Below, piece by piece: positions 11,700 to 20,365 of a stretch of DNA of 64,000 nt. The first letter of the stretch is position 1. Each line of letters begins with the position of its first letter. The position numbers and the translations under genes are program-made. Below the pieces are notes generated by a model that worked only from the letters and a program-made list of their open reading frames with translations, did not search any database and was not told where the DNA came from. This DNA is from Streptomyces globosus (GTDB taxonomy: Bacteria; Actinomycetota; Actinomycetes; Streptomycetales; Streptomycetaceae), in the NCBI RefSeq assembly GCF_003325375.1, contig NZ_CP030862.1, positions 1,181,501 to 1,245,500 of the forward strand, given 5' to 3'.

Positions 11700-12317
11700 A
11701 TGGAGAAACCCGTGCTCGTCGCCCTGATCGTCGCCTGCGAGGTGGGCTTCTGGGTGCTGCTCGCCGCCGGCCTCGCCCTGCGCTACTTCGCGAGGATGCC
11801 CCGGCTCGGGGCGGCCGTCCTGCTGTGCGAGCCGCTGCTGGAGCTGGTGCTGCTGGTGGTCTCCACGCTGGACCTCAGGAACGGCGGGGAGCCGTCCTGG
11901 AAGCACGGCCTCGCCGCCCTCTACATCGGCTACACGGTCGGATTCGGCCACTACACCGTGAAGTGGCTCGACCGGCATGCCGCCCACCGCTTCGCCGGCG
12001 GCCCCAAGCCGCCGGGCCCGAAGTACGGCAGGGAACGCGCCCGCCACGAGGCGAAGCTGTGGCTGCGGACCGTGGCCGCCGGCGCCGTCGCCCTCGCCCT
12101 GCTGGAGGCCGCGATCCTCTACGTCGGCGACGCGGGCGACACCTCCGGCCTGCGCGGCTGGCAGTTCGGCGCCCTGCGCGCGGTCGCCATCCACGGCATC
12201 GTGGCCGCCACGTACTGGATCTGGCCCCGCAAGGCCCCGGCGGCCGGGACCCCGGAGGCGCCAAAGACCCCGGCCCCCGGCGCCGACCCGGCCCTCCCCG
12301 CCCGGCGCGACGCCTGA
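11700..12317 (+). CDS. conserved integral membrane protein
   Basis: About 205 residues, function unknown. Three to four membrane helices: VLVALIVACEVGFWVLLAAGLAL, LGAAVLLCEPLLELVLLVVSTL, LRTVAAGAVALALLEAAILYVG and a C-terminal AIHGIVAATYWIW, then a Pro/Ala-rich tail. ATG at 11700 is the longest reasonable start; GTG at 11712 has GGAG 6 nt upstream (11702-11705) and may be the real one, giving 201 residues. Divergent from the kinase gene, convergent with the adenosyltransferase, leaving only 15 nt between stops. Confidence 0.75.
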   Translation: MEKPVLVALIVACEVGFWVLLAAGLALRYFARMPRLGAAVLLCEPLLELVLLVVSTLDLRNGGEPSWKHGLAALYIGYTVGFGHYTVKWLDRHAAHRFAGGPKPPGPKYGRERARHEAKLWLRTVAAGAVALALLEAAILYVGDAGDTSGLRGWQFGALRAVAIHGIVAATYWIWPRKAPAAGTPEAPKTPAPGADPALPARRDA

Positions 12318-12332
12318 GGCCCGTTCGGCAGG

Positions 12333-12908
12333 TCAGTCCCGCTCGCCGCCCGGCACCCACAGCACGTCCCCGACCTCCTTGTTGGCCGTACGCGCCAGGA
12401 TGAACAGGAGGTCGGAGAGGCGGTTGAGGTAGGTGGCGGTCAGCGGGTTCATCACCTCGCCGTGCACCTCCAGCGCCGCCCACGTGGAGCGCTCCGCTCG
12501 GCGGACCACGGTGCAGGCCTGGTGCAGCAGGGCCGCTCCGGGCGTGCCGCCGGGGAGGATGAAGCTGCGCAGCTTCTCCAGCTCCGCGTTGAAGCGGTCG
12601 CAGTCGGCCTCCAGCTTGTCGACGTAGAACTGCTCGACCCGCAGCGGCGGGTACTCCGGCTCCGCCACGACCGGGGTGCAGAGGTCCGCGCCGACGTCGA
12701 ACAGGTCGTTCTGCACCCGCACCAGCACCTTCACGACCTCGTCCGGCAGGCCGCCGAGGGCGATCGCCGTGCCGATGGCCGCGTTCGCCTCGTTCGCGTC
12801 GGCGTACGCGGAGATCCGCAGGTCCGTCTTGGCGGTGCGGCTCATGTCGCCGAGGGCCGTCGTGCCCTTGTCGCCCGTGCGGGTGTAGATGCGCGTGAGG
12901 TTCACCAT
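12333..12908 (-). CDS. pduO: ATP:cob(I)alamin adenosyltransferase, PduO type
   Basis: 191 residues. Makes adenosylcobalamin, the cofactor of the acyl-CoA mutases, in the cytoplasm. The N-terminus YTRTGDKGTTALGD is the PduO ATP-binding signature; the C-terminal helix RLSDLLFILARTAN and the internal SFILPGG and CTVVRRAER segments are also family hallmarks (the arginines bind triphosphate). ATG at 12908 follows a TACGCT hexamer (12920-12915) by 6 nt, so the mRNA is probably leaderless. It fits with mce, meaB and icmA further along. Confidence 0.93.
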   Translation of the reverse strand: MVNLTRIYTRTGDKGTTALGDMSRTAKTDLRISAYADANEANAAIGTAIALGGLPDEVVKVLVRVQNDLFDVGADLCTPVVAEPEYPPLRVEQFYVDKLEADCDRFNAELEKLRSFILPGGTPGAALLHQACTVVRRAERSTWAALEVHGEVMNPLTATYLNRLSDLLFILARTANKEVGDVLWVPGGERD

Positions 12909-13078
12909 GCGGCCAGCGTAGGGGAGTCGCGGGCGCTGCGGCTGCTGGGCCGGACCGGTGTGATGTCCGTCATCTGAGACGTGACGCGTGTTACTTCCCG
13001 GTCACACCACCGCCCGCGACCGCTAGTCTCCGGCCGAGAGGCACGAGACCGGGCCGTTTCAAGAACGAGGGGTGTGCA

Positions 13079-13927
13079 GTGGCTGGGAAGCTCGCCGTCA
13101 TCGGTGCGGGGCTGATGGGTTCGGGAATCGCTCAGGTCTCCGCTCAGGCGGGATGGGACGTCGTCCTGCGCGACGTCACCGACGCCGCGCTGACCCGGGG
13201 CACCGACGGCATCAAGGCCTCGTACGACAAGTTCGTCTCCAAGGGGAAGATGGCGGCCGAGGACGCGGAGGCCGCGCTCGCCCGCATCACCACGACGACC
13301 GACCTGGACGCGGTCGCGGACGCCGACATCGTCGTCGAGGCCGTCTTCGAGAAGCTCGAGGTCAAGCACGAGATCTTCCGCGCCCTGGACAAGCTCGTCC
13401 GCGAGGACGCGATCCTGGCCTCCAACACCTCCGCCATCCCGATCACCAAGATCGCCGCGGTGACGGAGCGCCCGGAGCGCGTCGTCGGCGCGCACTTCTT
13501 CTCGCCGGTGCCGATGATGCAGCTGTGCGAGCTCGTCCGCGGCTACAAGACCAGCGACGAGACCCTCGCCGCGACCCGCGCGTTCGCCGAGTCCGTCGGC
13601 AAGACCTGCATCGTCGTCAACCGCGACGTGGCCGGCTTCGTGACGACCCGTCTGATCTCGGCGCTCGTCGTCGAGGCCGCCAAGCTGTACGAGTCGGGCG
13701 TGGCGTCCGCCGAGGACATCGACATCGCCTGCAAGCTCGGCTTCGGGCACGCCATGGGCCCGCTCGCCACCGCCGACCTGACCGGCGTCGACATCCTGCT
13801 GCACGCCACCGGCAACATCTACACCGAGTCCCAGGACGAGAAGTTCGCGCCGCCGGAGCTCATGCGCCGCATGGTCGACGCGGGCGACTTCGGGCGCAAG
13901 ACGGGCCAGGGCTTCTACAAGCACTGA
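13079..13927 (+). CDS. hbd: 3-hydroxybutyryl-CoA dehydrogenase
   Basis: 282 residues, cytoplasmic. Oxidises or forms 3-hydroxybutyryl-CoA with a dinucleotide cofactor. The N-terminal Rossmann motif is KLAVIGAGLMGSGIAQV; the catalytic dyad region is VVGAHFFSPVPMMQLCEL (His) with a conserved Glu nearby; the C-terminal helical domain has GFVTTRLISALVVEAAKLYESGVAS and ends KTGQGFYKH. Starts at GTG 13079 with GAGGGG upstream. A TAGTCT hexamer at 13024-13029 is a candidate -10. Works in butyryl-CoA/polyhydroxybutyrate-type metabolism with the thiolase at 30920. Confidence 0.95.
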   Translation: MAGKLAVIGAGLMGSGIAQVSAQAGWDVVLRDVTDAALTRGTDGIKASYDKFVSKGKMAAEDAEAALARITTTTDLDAVADADIVVEAVFEKLEVKHEIFRALDKLVREDAILASNTSAIPITKIAAVTERPERVVGAHFFSPVPMMQLCELVRGYKTSDETLAATRAFAESVGKTCIVVNRDVAGFVTTRLISALVVEAAKLYESGVASAEDIDIACKLGFGHAMGPLATADLTGVDILLHATGNIYTESQDEKFAPPELMRRMVDAGDFGRKTGQGFYKH

Positions 13928-14012
13928 AACCGGACACCCGCACGGACGCCCCGGATTGGGGCGCCTGTTCGAGAGATCGGCCCTGCGGGTGATTTTGGTA
14001 TCGGTTCGCTCA

Positions 14013-14068
14013 CGGTCGGCAACTTCACTGCCCGCGCCGCAGTCAGTTGCAGTGAGAGTTGCCGACCG
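14013..14068. terminator. large inverted repeat between hbd and the STAS gene
   Basis: CGGTCGGCAAC (14013-14023) pairs with GTTGCCGACCG (14058-14068), and the stem continues inward as TTCACTGC against GCAGTGA with a one-base bulge, closing a 17-nt loop. It lies 86 nt after hbd and 45 nt before the STAS start. It is probably the hbd terminator, but its nearness to the next start leaves a role in STAS gene control open. A smaller hairpin CGCCCC-ggatt-GGGGCG sits at 13947-13963. Confidence 0.65.
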
Positions 14069-14113
14069 CGGACCAGTCGGACCAGACACAAGCCAGCACT
14101 GCCGGGAGCGCAT

Positions 14114-14437
14114 ATGCACATCAGGGGCGACCACGCCGAACTCGCTGTCGGGGGCCGCCTCGACGTGCGCAGCGCGGCGGACGCCCGTACGGCCCTGCAC
14201 ACCGCCCTCGACCGCGGGCGCGGCGACCTCGTGCTCGACCTCACCGGACTCGACTCGTGGGACGCCACCGGCCTCGGCGTGATCATGGGCGCCCACCGCA
14301 GGGCCGGGCGGACCGGCCGCCGCCTCGTGCTGCGCGGGGTCCCGCCGCAGATGCAGCGCCTCCTGGTCGCCACCCGCCTCCACCGCATCCTCGCCATCGA
14401 GGGCGGCCTGGAAGCGGAATCGCTCCCGAGGGTCTGA
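14114..14437 (+). CDS. STAS-domain anti-sigma factor antagonist-like protein
   Basis: 107 residues, a single STAS domain. The strand-helix pattern (HIRGDHAELAVGGRLDVRSAADARTAL, then GRGDLVLDLTGLDSWDATGLGVIMGAHRRAG) matches the SpoIIAA/BldG family. In BldG-type proteins a serine is phosphorylated at DSxG; here the equivalent is DSWDATGL, with Ser in DSW and Thr one turn later, so the phosphosite may be shifted or lost. Could act in partner switching or only as a structural STAS module. ATG start preceded by GGGAG. Confidence 0.8.
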   Translation: MHIRGDHAELAVGGRLDVRSAADARTALHTALDRGRGDLVLDLTGLDSWDATGLGVIMGAHRRAGRTGRRLVLRGVPPQMQRLLVATRLHRILAIEGGLEAESLPRV

Positions 14438-14634
14438 GACCACAGGGGCAGCCGCCCCGCCGCCGCACCCGCCTGCGGAAACGTAACGGTACGGCGGATA
14501 ACGCACCCCTGCGGTTCCGTGTTCGACCGGCCACCGTCTAGGGTCGGGCGGACACCGGACCGGCAGCGGCACCGCACGCGCCGGGCCGGACCGCAGAACG
14601 GCAACGGCACAGGGCGCGATCGGGGGCACAGGTC

Positions 14635-17262
14635 ATGGACCGCACGCAGGGGCAGGCCGAACCGGGGGAGCGCGCCGCGGCGGGCCCCGGGGCGCACACC
14701 GCGCCCGGCCCCGTGGCCCGCGTCGTCACCCTCACCGCGGGCGACTACACCCTCACCGTCAACCCCGTCGACGGCAGCGAGATCGAGCCGCGCCGGCCCG
14801 GCACCGGCGGCGGTACCCCCGCCAAGCGCGACGCCGCAGGCCGCAGCGCCCACACCGCCGCCGCGCGGCCCCCCGCCCTGCCCGGCCCCGCAGCCCCCGC
14901 CCCCGTACTCGTCGGCCGCGAGGAGGAGCGCGAGCGCCTCGTACGCCTCCTCGGCCGCGGCCGCTCCGTACGGCTGACCGGACCGGCCGGATCCGGCCGC
15001 ACCCGTCTGCTCGACGCGGTCGCCGCGGACTGCGCCCCGCTCGCGCCCGACGGCGTCGTCCGCCTCTCCGGATTCGGCCACCAGCAGCCCGGCGAACTCC
15101 TGTACGCGCTCCACGACGCCGTCTACCAGGCCCCCTGCGAGCGCCCCGGGCGCGCCGAACTCCTCGCCCGCGTCCGCGACATCGGCGCCATCGTCCTCCT
15201 CGACGACCTGGAGATGGGCGGCGCCGCCCTCGACGAGCTGCTCGCCGCCACCCCCGAGTGCGCCTACCTGCTGGCCGCCACCCCCGACACCCGCGCCCCC
15301 TCCGACGACTCCCACCTGGAGGAGGTCTTCCTCACCGGCCTCGGCCGGGCCGACTGCCTGCGCCTCCTCGAAGCGCGGACCGGCCGCCCCCTCACCGACG
15401 CCGAAACCGCCTGGGCCGAGGACCTGCGCTTCGCCTCCGAAGGGCTGCCGCTGCGCTTCGTGCAGGCCGCCGCCCTGCTGCGGCGCCGCGACGAGCTCAA
15501 CCGGGCCGCCGCCGCCGACGACGACGAGGAGCCCGGCGTCTTCGAGGAGCGGCCCCGGTCCGCCGGACCCGTCCCGCTGCCGGCGCTCGCCGAGGCCGCG
15601 GCCCCCGCCGAGCTGCTCGCCTCGCAGGCCAGCGAGTCGGCGCGCGCCGCACTGCGGATCGCCTGCGCGCTCGGCGGGGAGCTGCCGCACCACGCCCACC
15701 TGCCCGCCCTCGTCGGGGACACCCACGCCGACTCGGCGGTCGCCGAACTCCTGGCCGCCGGCCTGATCACGCCGGTCGGCCCGCGCCACCGGCTCGCCGC
15801 AGGGGTGGCCCGGCAGCTGGAGGAGGCCGGCTTCGGCGAGACCGCCGCGGAGGAGGCCCGTACCGCCGCCCGGCACTACGCCTGGTGGACCGGGCACTCC
15901 TCGGTGACCCCGGAGCGGGTCGCCGCCGAGGCGGACGCGGTCCTCGCGGCGCTCGCCGGCGCCGACGTCGTCGCCGGGGTGCTGCTCGCCCGCAGCGCGG
16001 CCCCGGCGTTCGCCGCGTCCCGGCACTGGGAGGCGTGGGAACGCGTGCTGCGCGCCGGCGCGGAGGCCGCGCGGAAGGCCGGAGAGGTCGCCGAACAGGC
16101 CTACTTCCACCACGAACTAGGCGTACTCGCCCTGTGCGAGGGCCGCGTGGACCGCGCGCGGGCCGAACTGGAGGCGTCGATCGGCCTCAAGGGCGCCCTC
16201 GCGGACAAGCGGGGCACCGTGGCCGGGCGCAGGGCGCTGGCCCTCGTCACGGACCGGGAGGCCGCCGTCCAGGCCTCGCCGCCGCTGCGGCTGGAGGCGC
16301 CGGCGGCGTCCGCCGCCGGGACGGCGGCCGTGCTGCCCGCCGGCTCCGGGGGAGCCGCGGGATCCCGCATACCCGGCGGCTCCGCGCGCCCGGGCGCGGC
16401 CTCAGCCGCAGCCTCCCCGGCCGCCGCGGCCCCCGCCGCCTCCGGGTCCGCCGCCCCCGCGGCGAAGCCCCGGCCGGCCGCCGCGCCTGTCGCCTCGGAG
16501 GCCCCGACCGCCGCGCTCCCGGCGTCGGAGGCGGTCACGGCCGCGCTGCCCGCCACGGGGGCCGCCACCACGGCGGTGCCGGTCATCCGGCCTGCCGTCG
16601 CGCCCGCCTCGCTCTCGAAGGTGTTCGAGGACGCCTTCCCCCTCGACCCCAAGCCCGCGCCCGGCCCCGTACCCGCGTCCGCGCCCGTCCCGCCGCCCGG
16701 GTACCCCGCGGGGCCCCCTGCTCCCGCGCGCGGTCCGGCCGCCCTGCTGCGGCAGCGGCGCAAGGCTGTCCTGACGGCCGCGGCCGGCGCGCTGACGGTG
16801 GCGGTGCTCGGCACGGTCGTCGGGCTCGCGATGAGCCCGTCCGGGACGCAGGCCCCGGCCGGCGGCTCCACGACCTCCTCGACCCCGCCGACGGGCACGC
16901 CGTCGAGCGGCGCAGGCCCGACGGGGACGGACGGCGGCGGCAGCGACTCCGCACCGCAGCCGGCCACGGCGCCGTCCCCCCGGCAGTCCGGCGCCTCCGC
17001 CGAGCCCGGCCAGAGCGCAGAGGCGAGCCCCACCAAGGGCACCCCCTCGCGCCGGCCGTCGCCCGGCACCGGGCCGTCCACGCAGAGCCCGCCGGTGACC
17101 GGCCCCACGGCCTCGTCGCCCTCGCCCAGCCAGAGCCCCGTCGCGAGCCCGACGCCGTCGCCGCCGCCCACGCCGACGGCCACCACGCCCCCGGCCACGG
17201 CCACCGGCACGACCAGCGCGGCGGGTCCGACCTCCCCGCAGGAGCCGTCCCCTCAGTCGTAG
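14635..17262 (+). CDS. large membrane-anchored P-loop NTPase-like protein
   Basis: 875 residues, no established function. An N-terminal segment (about 30-55, VVTLTAGDYTLTVNPVDGSEIE) precedes an AAA/STAND-like ATPase region (about 95-300) with the Walker A motif GPAGSGRTR and a Walker B-like IVLLDDLEMGG. Helical, TPR-like sequence follows (QAYFHHELGVLALCEGRVDRARAELEASIGLKG). After an Ala/Pro-rich stretch there is one membrane helix (AVLTAAAGALTVAVLGTVVGLAM, near 720-745) and a Ser/Thr/Pro-rich tail probably outside the cell. The ATPase would then be cytoplasmic and the tail in the wall. Next to a STAS protein, which suggests signalling. A strong terminator follows. Confidence 0.8.
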   Translation: MDRTQGQAEPGERAAAGPGAHTAPGPVARVVTLTAGDYTLTVNPVDGSEIEPRRPGTGGGTPAKRDAAGRSAHTAAARPPALPGPAAPAPVLVGREEERERLVRLLGRGRSVRLTGPAGSGRTRLLDAVAADCAPLAPDGVVRLSGFGHQQPGELLYALHDAVYQAPCERPGRAELLARVRDIGAIVLLDDLEMGGAALDELLAATPECAYLLAATPDTRAPSDDSHLEEVFLTGLGRADCLRLLEARTGRPLTDAETAWAEDLRFASEGLPLRFVQAAALLRRRDELNRAAAADDDEEPGVFEERPRSAGPVPLPALAEAAAPAELLASQASESARAALRIACALGGELPHHAHLPALVGDTHADSAVAELLAAGLITPVGPRHRLAAGVARQLEEAGFGETAAEEARTAARHYAWWTGHSSVTPERVAAEADAVLAALAGADVVAGVLLARSAAPAFAASRHWEAWERVLRAGAEAARKAGEVAEQAYFHHELGVLALCEGRVDRARAELEASIGLKGALADKRGTVAGRRALALVTDREAAVQASPPLRLEAPAASAAGTAAVLPAGSGGAAGSRIPGGSARPGAASAAASPAAAAPAASGSAAPAAKPRPAAAPVASEAPTAALPASEAVTAALPATGAATTAVPVIRPAVAPASLSKVFEDAFPLDPKPAPGPVPASAPVPPPGYPAGPPAPARGPAALLRQRRKAVLTAAAGALTVAVLGTVVGLAMSPSGTQAPAGGSTTSSTPPTGTPSSGAGPTGTDGGGSDSAPQPATAPSPRQSGASAEPGQSAEASPTKGTPSRRPSPGTGPSTQSPPVTGPTASSPSPSQSPVASPTPSPPPTPTATTPPATATGTTSAAGPTSPQEPSPQS

Positions 17263-17303
17263 CGGCACGGTCGCAGCGGAACCCCCGCGCCGTACACGCA
17301 CAG

Positions 17304-17333
17304 CGGCCGCGCCCCCACAGGGGGGCGCGGCCG
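17304..17333. terminator. bidirectional terminator
   Basis: CGGCCGCGCCCCC (17304-17316), loop acag, perfect 13-bp complement 17321-17333. It lies between the convergent P-loop protein gene and nucS. Confidence 0.85.
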
Positions 17334-17399
17334 ACGTGACGGATGCGGGGCACCGATCCGGCCGCAGCGGATGCAGGCGGCGGCCGGTGCGGGAGACCG

Positions 17400-18071
17400 T
17401 CAGAACAGGCGCAGCTTGTCGTCCTCGATGCCGCGCAGCGCGTCGTAGTCGAGCACCACGCAGTCCATGCCGCGGTCCGAGGCCAGGACGCGCGCCTGCG
17501 GCTTGATCTCCTGGGCCGCGAACACGCCGCGCACCGGCGCCAGGTGCGGGTCCCGGTTGAGGAGCTCCAGGTAGCGGGTCAGCTGCTCGACGCCGTCGAT
17601 CTCGCCGCGCCGCTTGATCTCGACCGCCACCGTCGCGCCCGAGGCGTCCCGGCACAGGATGTCCACCGGCCCGATCGCCGTCATGTACTCGCGCCGGATC
17701 AGCGTGTAGCCCTCGCCCAGGGTGTCGATGCGGTCCGCGAGGAGCTCCTGCAGGTGCGCCTCGACGCCGTCCTTGATGAGGCCCGGGTCGACGCCCAGCT
17801 CGTGGGAGGAGTCGTGGAGGACCTCCTCCATCGTGATGATGAGCTTCTCGCCCGCCTTGTTGACGACGGTCCACACGCCTGCCTGGTCGCCTGCGCCCTC
17901 CTTGAGAGTGCACGGAGGCGACATCCAGTTGAGCGGTTTGTACGCCCGGTCGTCCGCGTGGATCGAGACACTGCCGTCGGCCTTCACGAGGATCAGACGG
18001 GGTGCCGAGGGCAGGTGGGCGGTGAGGCGGCCCGCGTAGTCGACGGAGCAGCGGGCAATCACGAGACGCAT
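17400..18071 (-). CDS. nucS: mismatch endonuclease NucS
   Basis: 223 residues. Core enzyme of the non-canonical mismatch repair of actinobacteria, cutting both strands at mismatches. N-terminal dimerisation/DNA-binding domain ([20 protein letters not shown]), C-terminal PD-(D/E)xK nuclease: Asp137 in GPVDILC, Glu151 and Lys153 in AVEIKRR. The C-terminus KLRLF resembles a sliding-clamp binding tail. The ATG at 18071 gives the family length; an upstream in-frame start adds 28 unrelated residues. A TAGCGT hexamer ends 8 nt before the ATG, so it may be leaderless. Divergent from the next gene. Confidence 0.95.
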   Translation of the reverse strand: MRLVIARCSVDYAGRLTAHLPSAPRLILVKADGSVSIHADDRAYKPLNWMSPPCTLKEGAGDQAGVWTVVNKAGEKLIITMEEVLHDSSHELGVDPGLIKDGVEAHLQELLADRIDTLGEGYTLIRREYMTAIGPVDILCRDASGATVAVEIKRRGEIDGVEQLTRYLELLNRDPHLAPVRGVFAAQEIKPQARVLASDRGMDCVVLDYDALRGIEDDKLRLF

Positions 18072-18299
18072 GGTGCGCAACGCTACTCGACCCGCGGCCC
18101 CCCACGCGATTCGCCCCCGAAAGCCCCGTTCGCCGATGGCGCGTTGTATGCGCATTCTCCTGGTGCGGCCACCGGTGGGCGCCTACCGTGGTGGCGGGAG
18201 GTCGTCGAGCGTGCACAGTGCGTCGCCGCGCCGGCCGCCTCCCTCCCTGCCCGTAGGACCCCGGCTGCCCAGAGGACCGGGGTCGCGAGAGGAGAACCC

Positions 18300-18692
18300 A
18301 TGTCGCTCGACGTCTCACCGGCCCTACTCGAACAGGCCGAGCGAGGCGAGGTCGACGAAGCCGCCTTCGTCGACTGCGTCCGGACCTCCCTGCCCTTCGC
18401 ATGGGAGATGATCAGCTCGCTCGTGGCGCGGCTTGAGGTGGACGGCGGGGACTTCGCCGACAACCAGACGCCGCCGCCCGACGAGCAGGCGCGCGGGCAG
18501 CTGCTGCGCGCCCTCGCGAGCGACGCCATACGGGGTGCGCTCCAGCGGCACTTCGGGGTGCGCCTGGCCTTCCAGAACTGCCACCGCGTCGCCGTCTTCC
18601 CGCTGGACGCCTCCGCGGACGACCGCCTGGCCCGCTTCACCTCGATCCGCGGCCAGCTGCTCAACCAGTCGCCGGAGCTGCGCGACTGCTAG
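18300..18692 (+). CDS. conserved small cytoplasmic protein (SCO5389-like)
   Basis: 130 residues, no recognised domain. Mostly helical and acidic at the N-terminus (MSLDVSPALLEQAERGEVDEAAFVDCVRTSLPFAWEMI), with a conserved-looking middle (GQLLRALASDAIRGALQRHFGVRLAFQNCHRVAVFP). From memory it corresponds to the conserved Streptomyces protein next to nucS. ATG at 18300 with GAGAGGAG 5-12 nt upstream is a convincing start. Function unknown; linkage to nucS is the only hint. Confidence 0.82.
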   Translation: MSLDVSPALLEQAERGEVDEAAFVDCVRTSLPFAWEMISSLVARLEVDGGDFADNQTPPPDEQARGQLLRALASDAIRGALQRHFGVRLAFQNCHRVAVFPLDASADDRLARFTSIRGQLLNQSPELRDC

Positions 18693-18728
18693 CGGCGGAG
18701 CGGCGGAGCGGCCGCCCCGGCCCGGGCC

Positions 18729-19748
18729 TCAGCGGAGGCGGGGCAGGACCTCGGCGGCGAGCCGGCGCACGTTCTCCTCGGTGGCCGCGAGGTCGCCGGA
18801 CCCCTCCGCCAGCAGGGCGAACCGTGTGATGCCCGTCCGCTCGGACGTCGCCGCGAGGCGGTCCGCCGCCAGCCGCGGCGTCCCCACCGGGTGCAGGTCG
18901 CACAGCAGCCCGGTGTAGGCGGCGGGGTCGCGCATCGCCCGCTTCCGGCCGTCCACGGTGACGTGCGCGCCGAGGCCCTGCCTCAGCCACCCCGGCATCG
19001 CCTTCGCGAGCGTCTCGCGGGCGTCGCGCGTCCGGTCCGCGAGCTGGCACACGCCCGCCGACACGTGCGGAGCGTGCGGGTCGCGGCCCGCCTCGGCCGC
19101 CGTACGCCGGTACAGGGCCACCATCGCCGCCTTCTCCTCGTCCCCGCAGTGCATGCCGAGCAGCATCGGCAGCCCGCGCTCGGCGGCCAGCCGCACCGAG
19201 GCGGGCGAGGTGCAGGCGACGATCACTTCCGGTCCCTGTCCGTCGCCGTCGAGCGCCTCCGCGGGCCGCGGGACGACGGCCACCTCGCGGAAGACGTGCC
19301 GCCCGCCGACGGACGCCACCCGCGGCTCGCAGAGCCAGCGCCGCAGCAGGTCCAGCCCCTCCGGGAAGCCGTTCTCGTACGCGTCCAGGCCGCCGCCGAA
19401 GACCTCCAGGTCGACCCACGGCCCGCCGCGGCCGACCCCCAGGGCGAAGCGGCCGCCGGAGGCGATGTGCAGCAGCGCCGCCTGCTCGGCGAGGGCCACC
19501 GGGTGCGTGTTCGGCAGCACGCTGACCGCCGTGCCCACCGTCAGCCGCTTCGTCCGCCCGAGCAGCAGCCCCGCCAGGGTCACCGCCGAGGGGCACACGC
19601 CGTAGGGGACGAAGTGGTGCTCGGCGAGCCAGACCGAGTCGAGCCCGGCCTCGTCGGCCACCTCCGCCGTCCGCACCGCCCGGTGCAGTGCCTCGCCGTG
19701 CCCCTGGCCCGGGAACTGGGCCGCCAGTACGAACGCTCCTACGCGCAT
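18729..19748 (-). CDS. LLM-class flavin-dependent oxidoreductase
   Basis: 339 residues, luciferase-like TIM barrel. Opening MRVGAFVLAAQFPGQGHGEAL, then DSVWLAEHHFVPYGVCPSAVTLAGLLLGRT (the AEHH motif of the family) and ALGVGRGGPW. Probably uses FMNH2 or F420; the substrate cannot be read from sequence. ATG 19748 has a strong AAGGAGGAGAAG site; longer in-frame readings run into the divergent promoter region. No obvious partner reductase nearby. Confidence 0.88.
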   Translation of the reverse strand: MRVGAFVLAAQFPGQGHGEALHRAVRTAEVADEAGLDSVWLAEHHFVPYGVCPSAVTLAGLLLGRTKRLTVGTAVSVLPNTHPVALAEQAALLHIASGGRFALGVGRGGPWVDLEVFGGGLDAYENGFPEGLDLLRRWLCEPRVASVGGRHVFREVAVVPRPAEALDGDGQGPEVIVACTSPASVRLAAERGLPMLLGMHCGDEEKAAMVALYRRTAAEAGRDPHAPHVSAGVCQLADRTRDARETLAKAMPGWLRQGLGAHVTVDGRKRAMRDPAAYTGLLCDLHPVGTPRLAADRLAATSERTGITRFALLAEGSGDLAATEENVRRLAAEVLPRLR

Positions 19749-19977
19749 CGCCTTCTCCTCCTTGCAGGCTGACGCGGCCTCCCCAGGTCGACCGGTACTT
19801 CCTATGGCAACAACGCCTGACACGTGCCAAGGGCACGGTCCGGCAGGAAAGTTATTGGGATTGTCTGGCCGGTGCCGTCCGGTCCGCGCACCCCTTCCGG
19901 ACACCCTGCGGGCCGGGGCCGCCGCTGCGCGTAGTCTGGGAGAAAGTCACTGCCGTCCGCCCATTCGTGAGGTATAC

Positions 19978-20325
19978 GTGTCACCGCGCCACAACCGCCC
20001 CAGGGGCGGCGGGAAGCCAGCCGACCGTGCGGACGGCGGCGCCGGATCCGCGGCAGCGGGCGGCGACCGGTTCGGCCTGGAGCGCACCGAGGAGTACCTG
20101 GGCGAGGAGTGGAAGGTCCGGCACGTCGCGGGCGCGAGCGCCGCCGGCAAGCGCTACCGCTGCCCGGGCTGCGACCAGGAGATCCCCTCCGGCACCCCCC
20201 ACCTGGTGGCCTGGCCCGAGTACGGCGGCGTGGACGACCGCAGGCACTGGCACAAGGCCTGCTGGAACGCGAAGGACCGCCGCACCACGCGGGTGCAGCG
20301 GTCCAGGAGCGCCCCCCGGTACTGA
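19978..20325 (+). CDS. conserved small protein with CxxC/H/C zinc-ribbon-like motif
   Basis: 115 residues. Basic Gly/Arg-rich N-terminus (MSPRHNRPRGGGKPADRADGG), then a conserved core with RYRCPGCDQEIPSGTPHLVAWPEYGGVDDRRHWHKACWNAK; the two cysteines of CPGC plus histidine/cysteine of HWHKACW could bind zinc, and it ends RRTTRVQRSRSAPRY. Often labelled ATP/GTP-binding in Streptomyces, which the sequence does not support. May contact nucleic acid. GTG at 19978 with GTGAGG upstream; TAGTCT at 19931 is a candidate -10. Two tandem GGATCGCCGGGCC copies follow at 20337-20362. Confidence 0.8.
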   Translation: MSPRHNRPRGGGKPADRADGGAGSAAAGGDRFGLERTEEYLGEEWKVRHVAGASAAGKRYRCPGCDQEIPSGTPHLVAWPEYGGVDDRRHWHKACWNAKDRRTTRVQRSRSAPRY

Positions 20326-20365
20326 GGCGCGGGTCCGGATCGCCGGGCCGGATCGCCGGGCCGCG

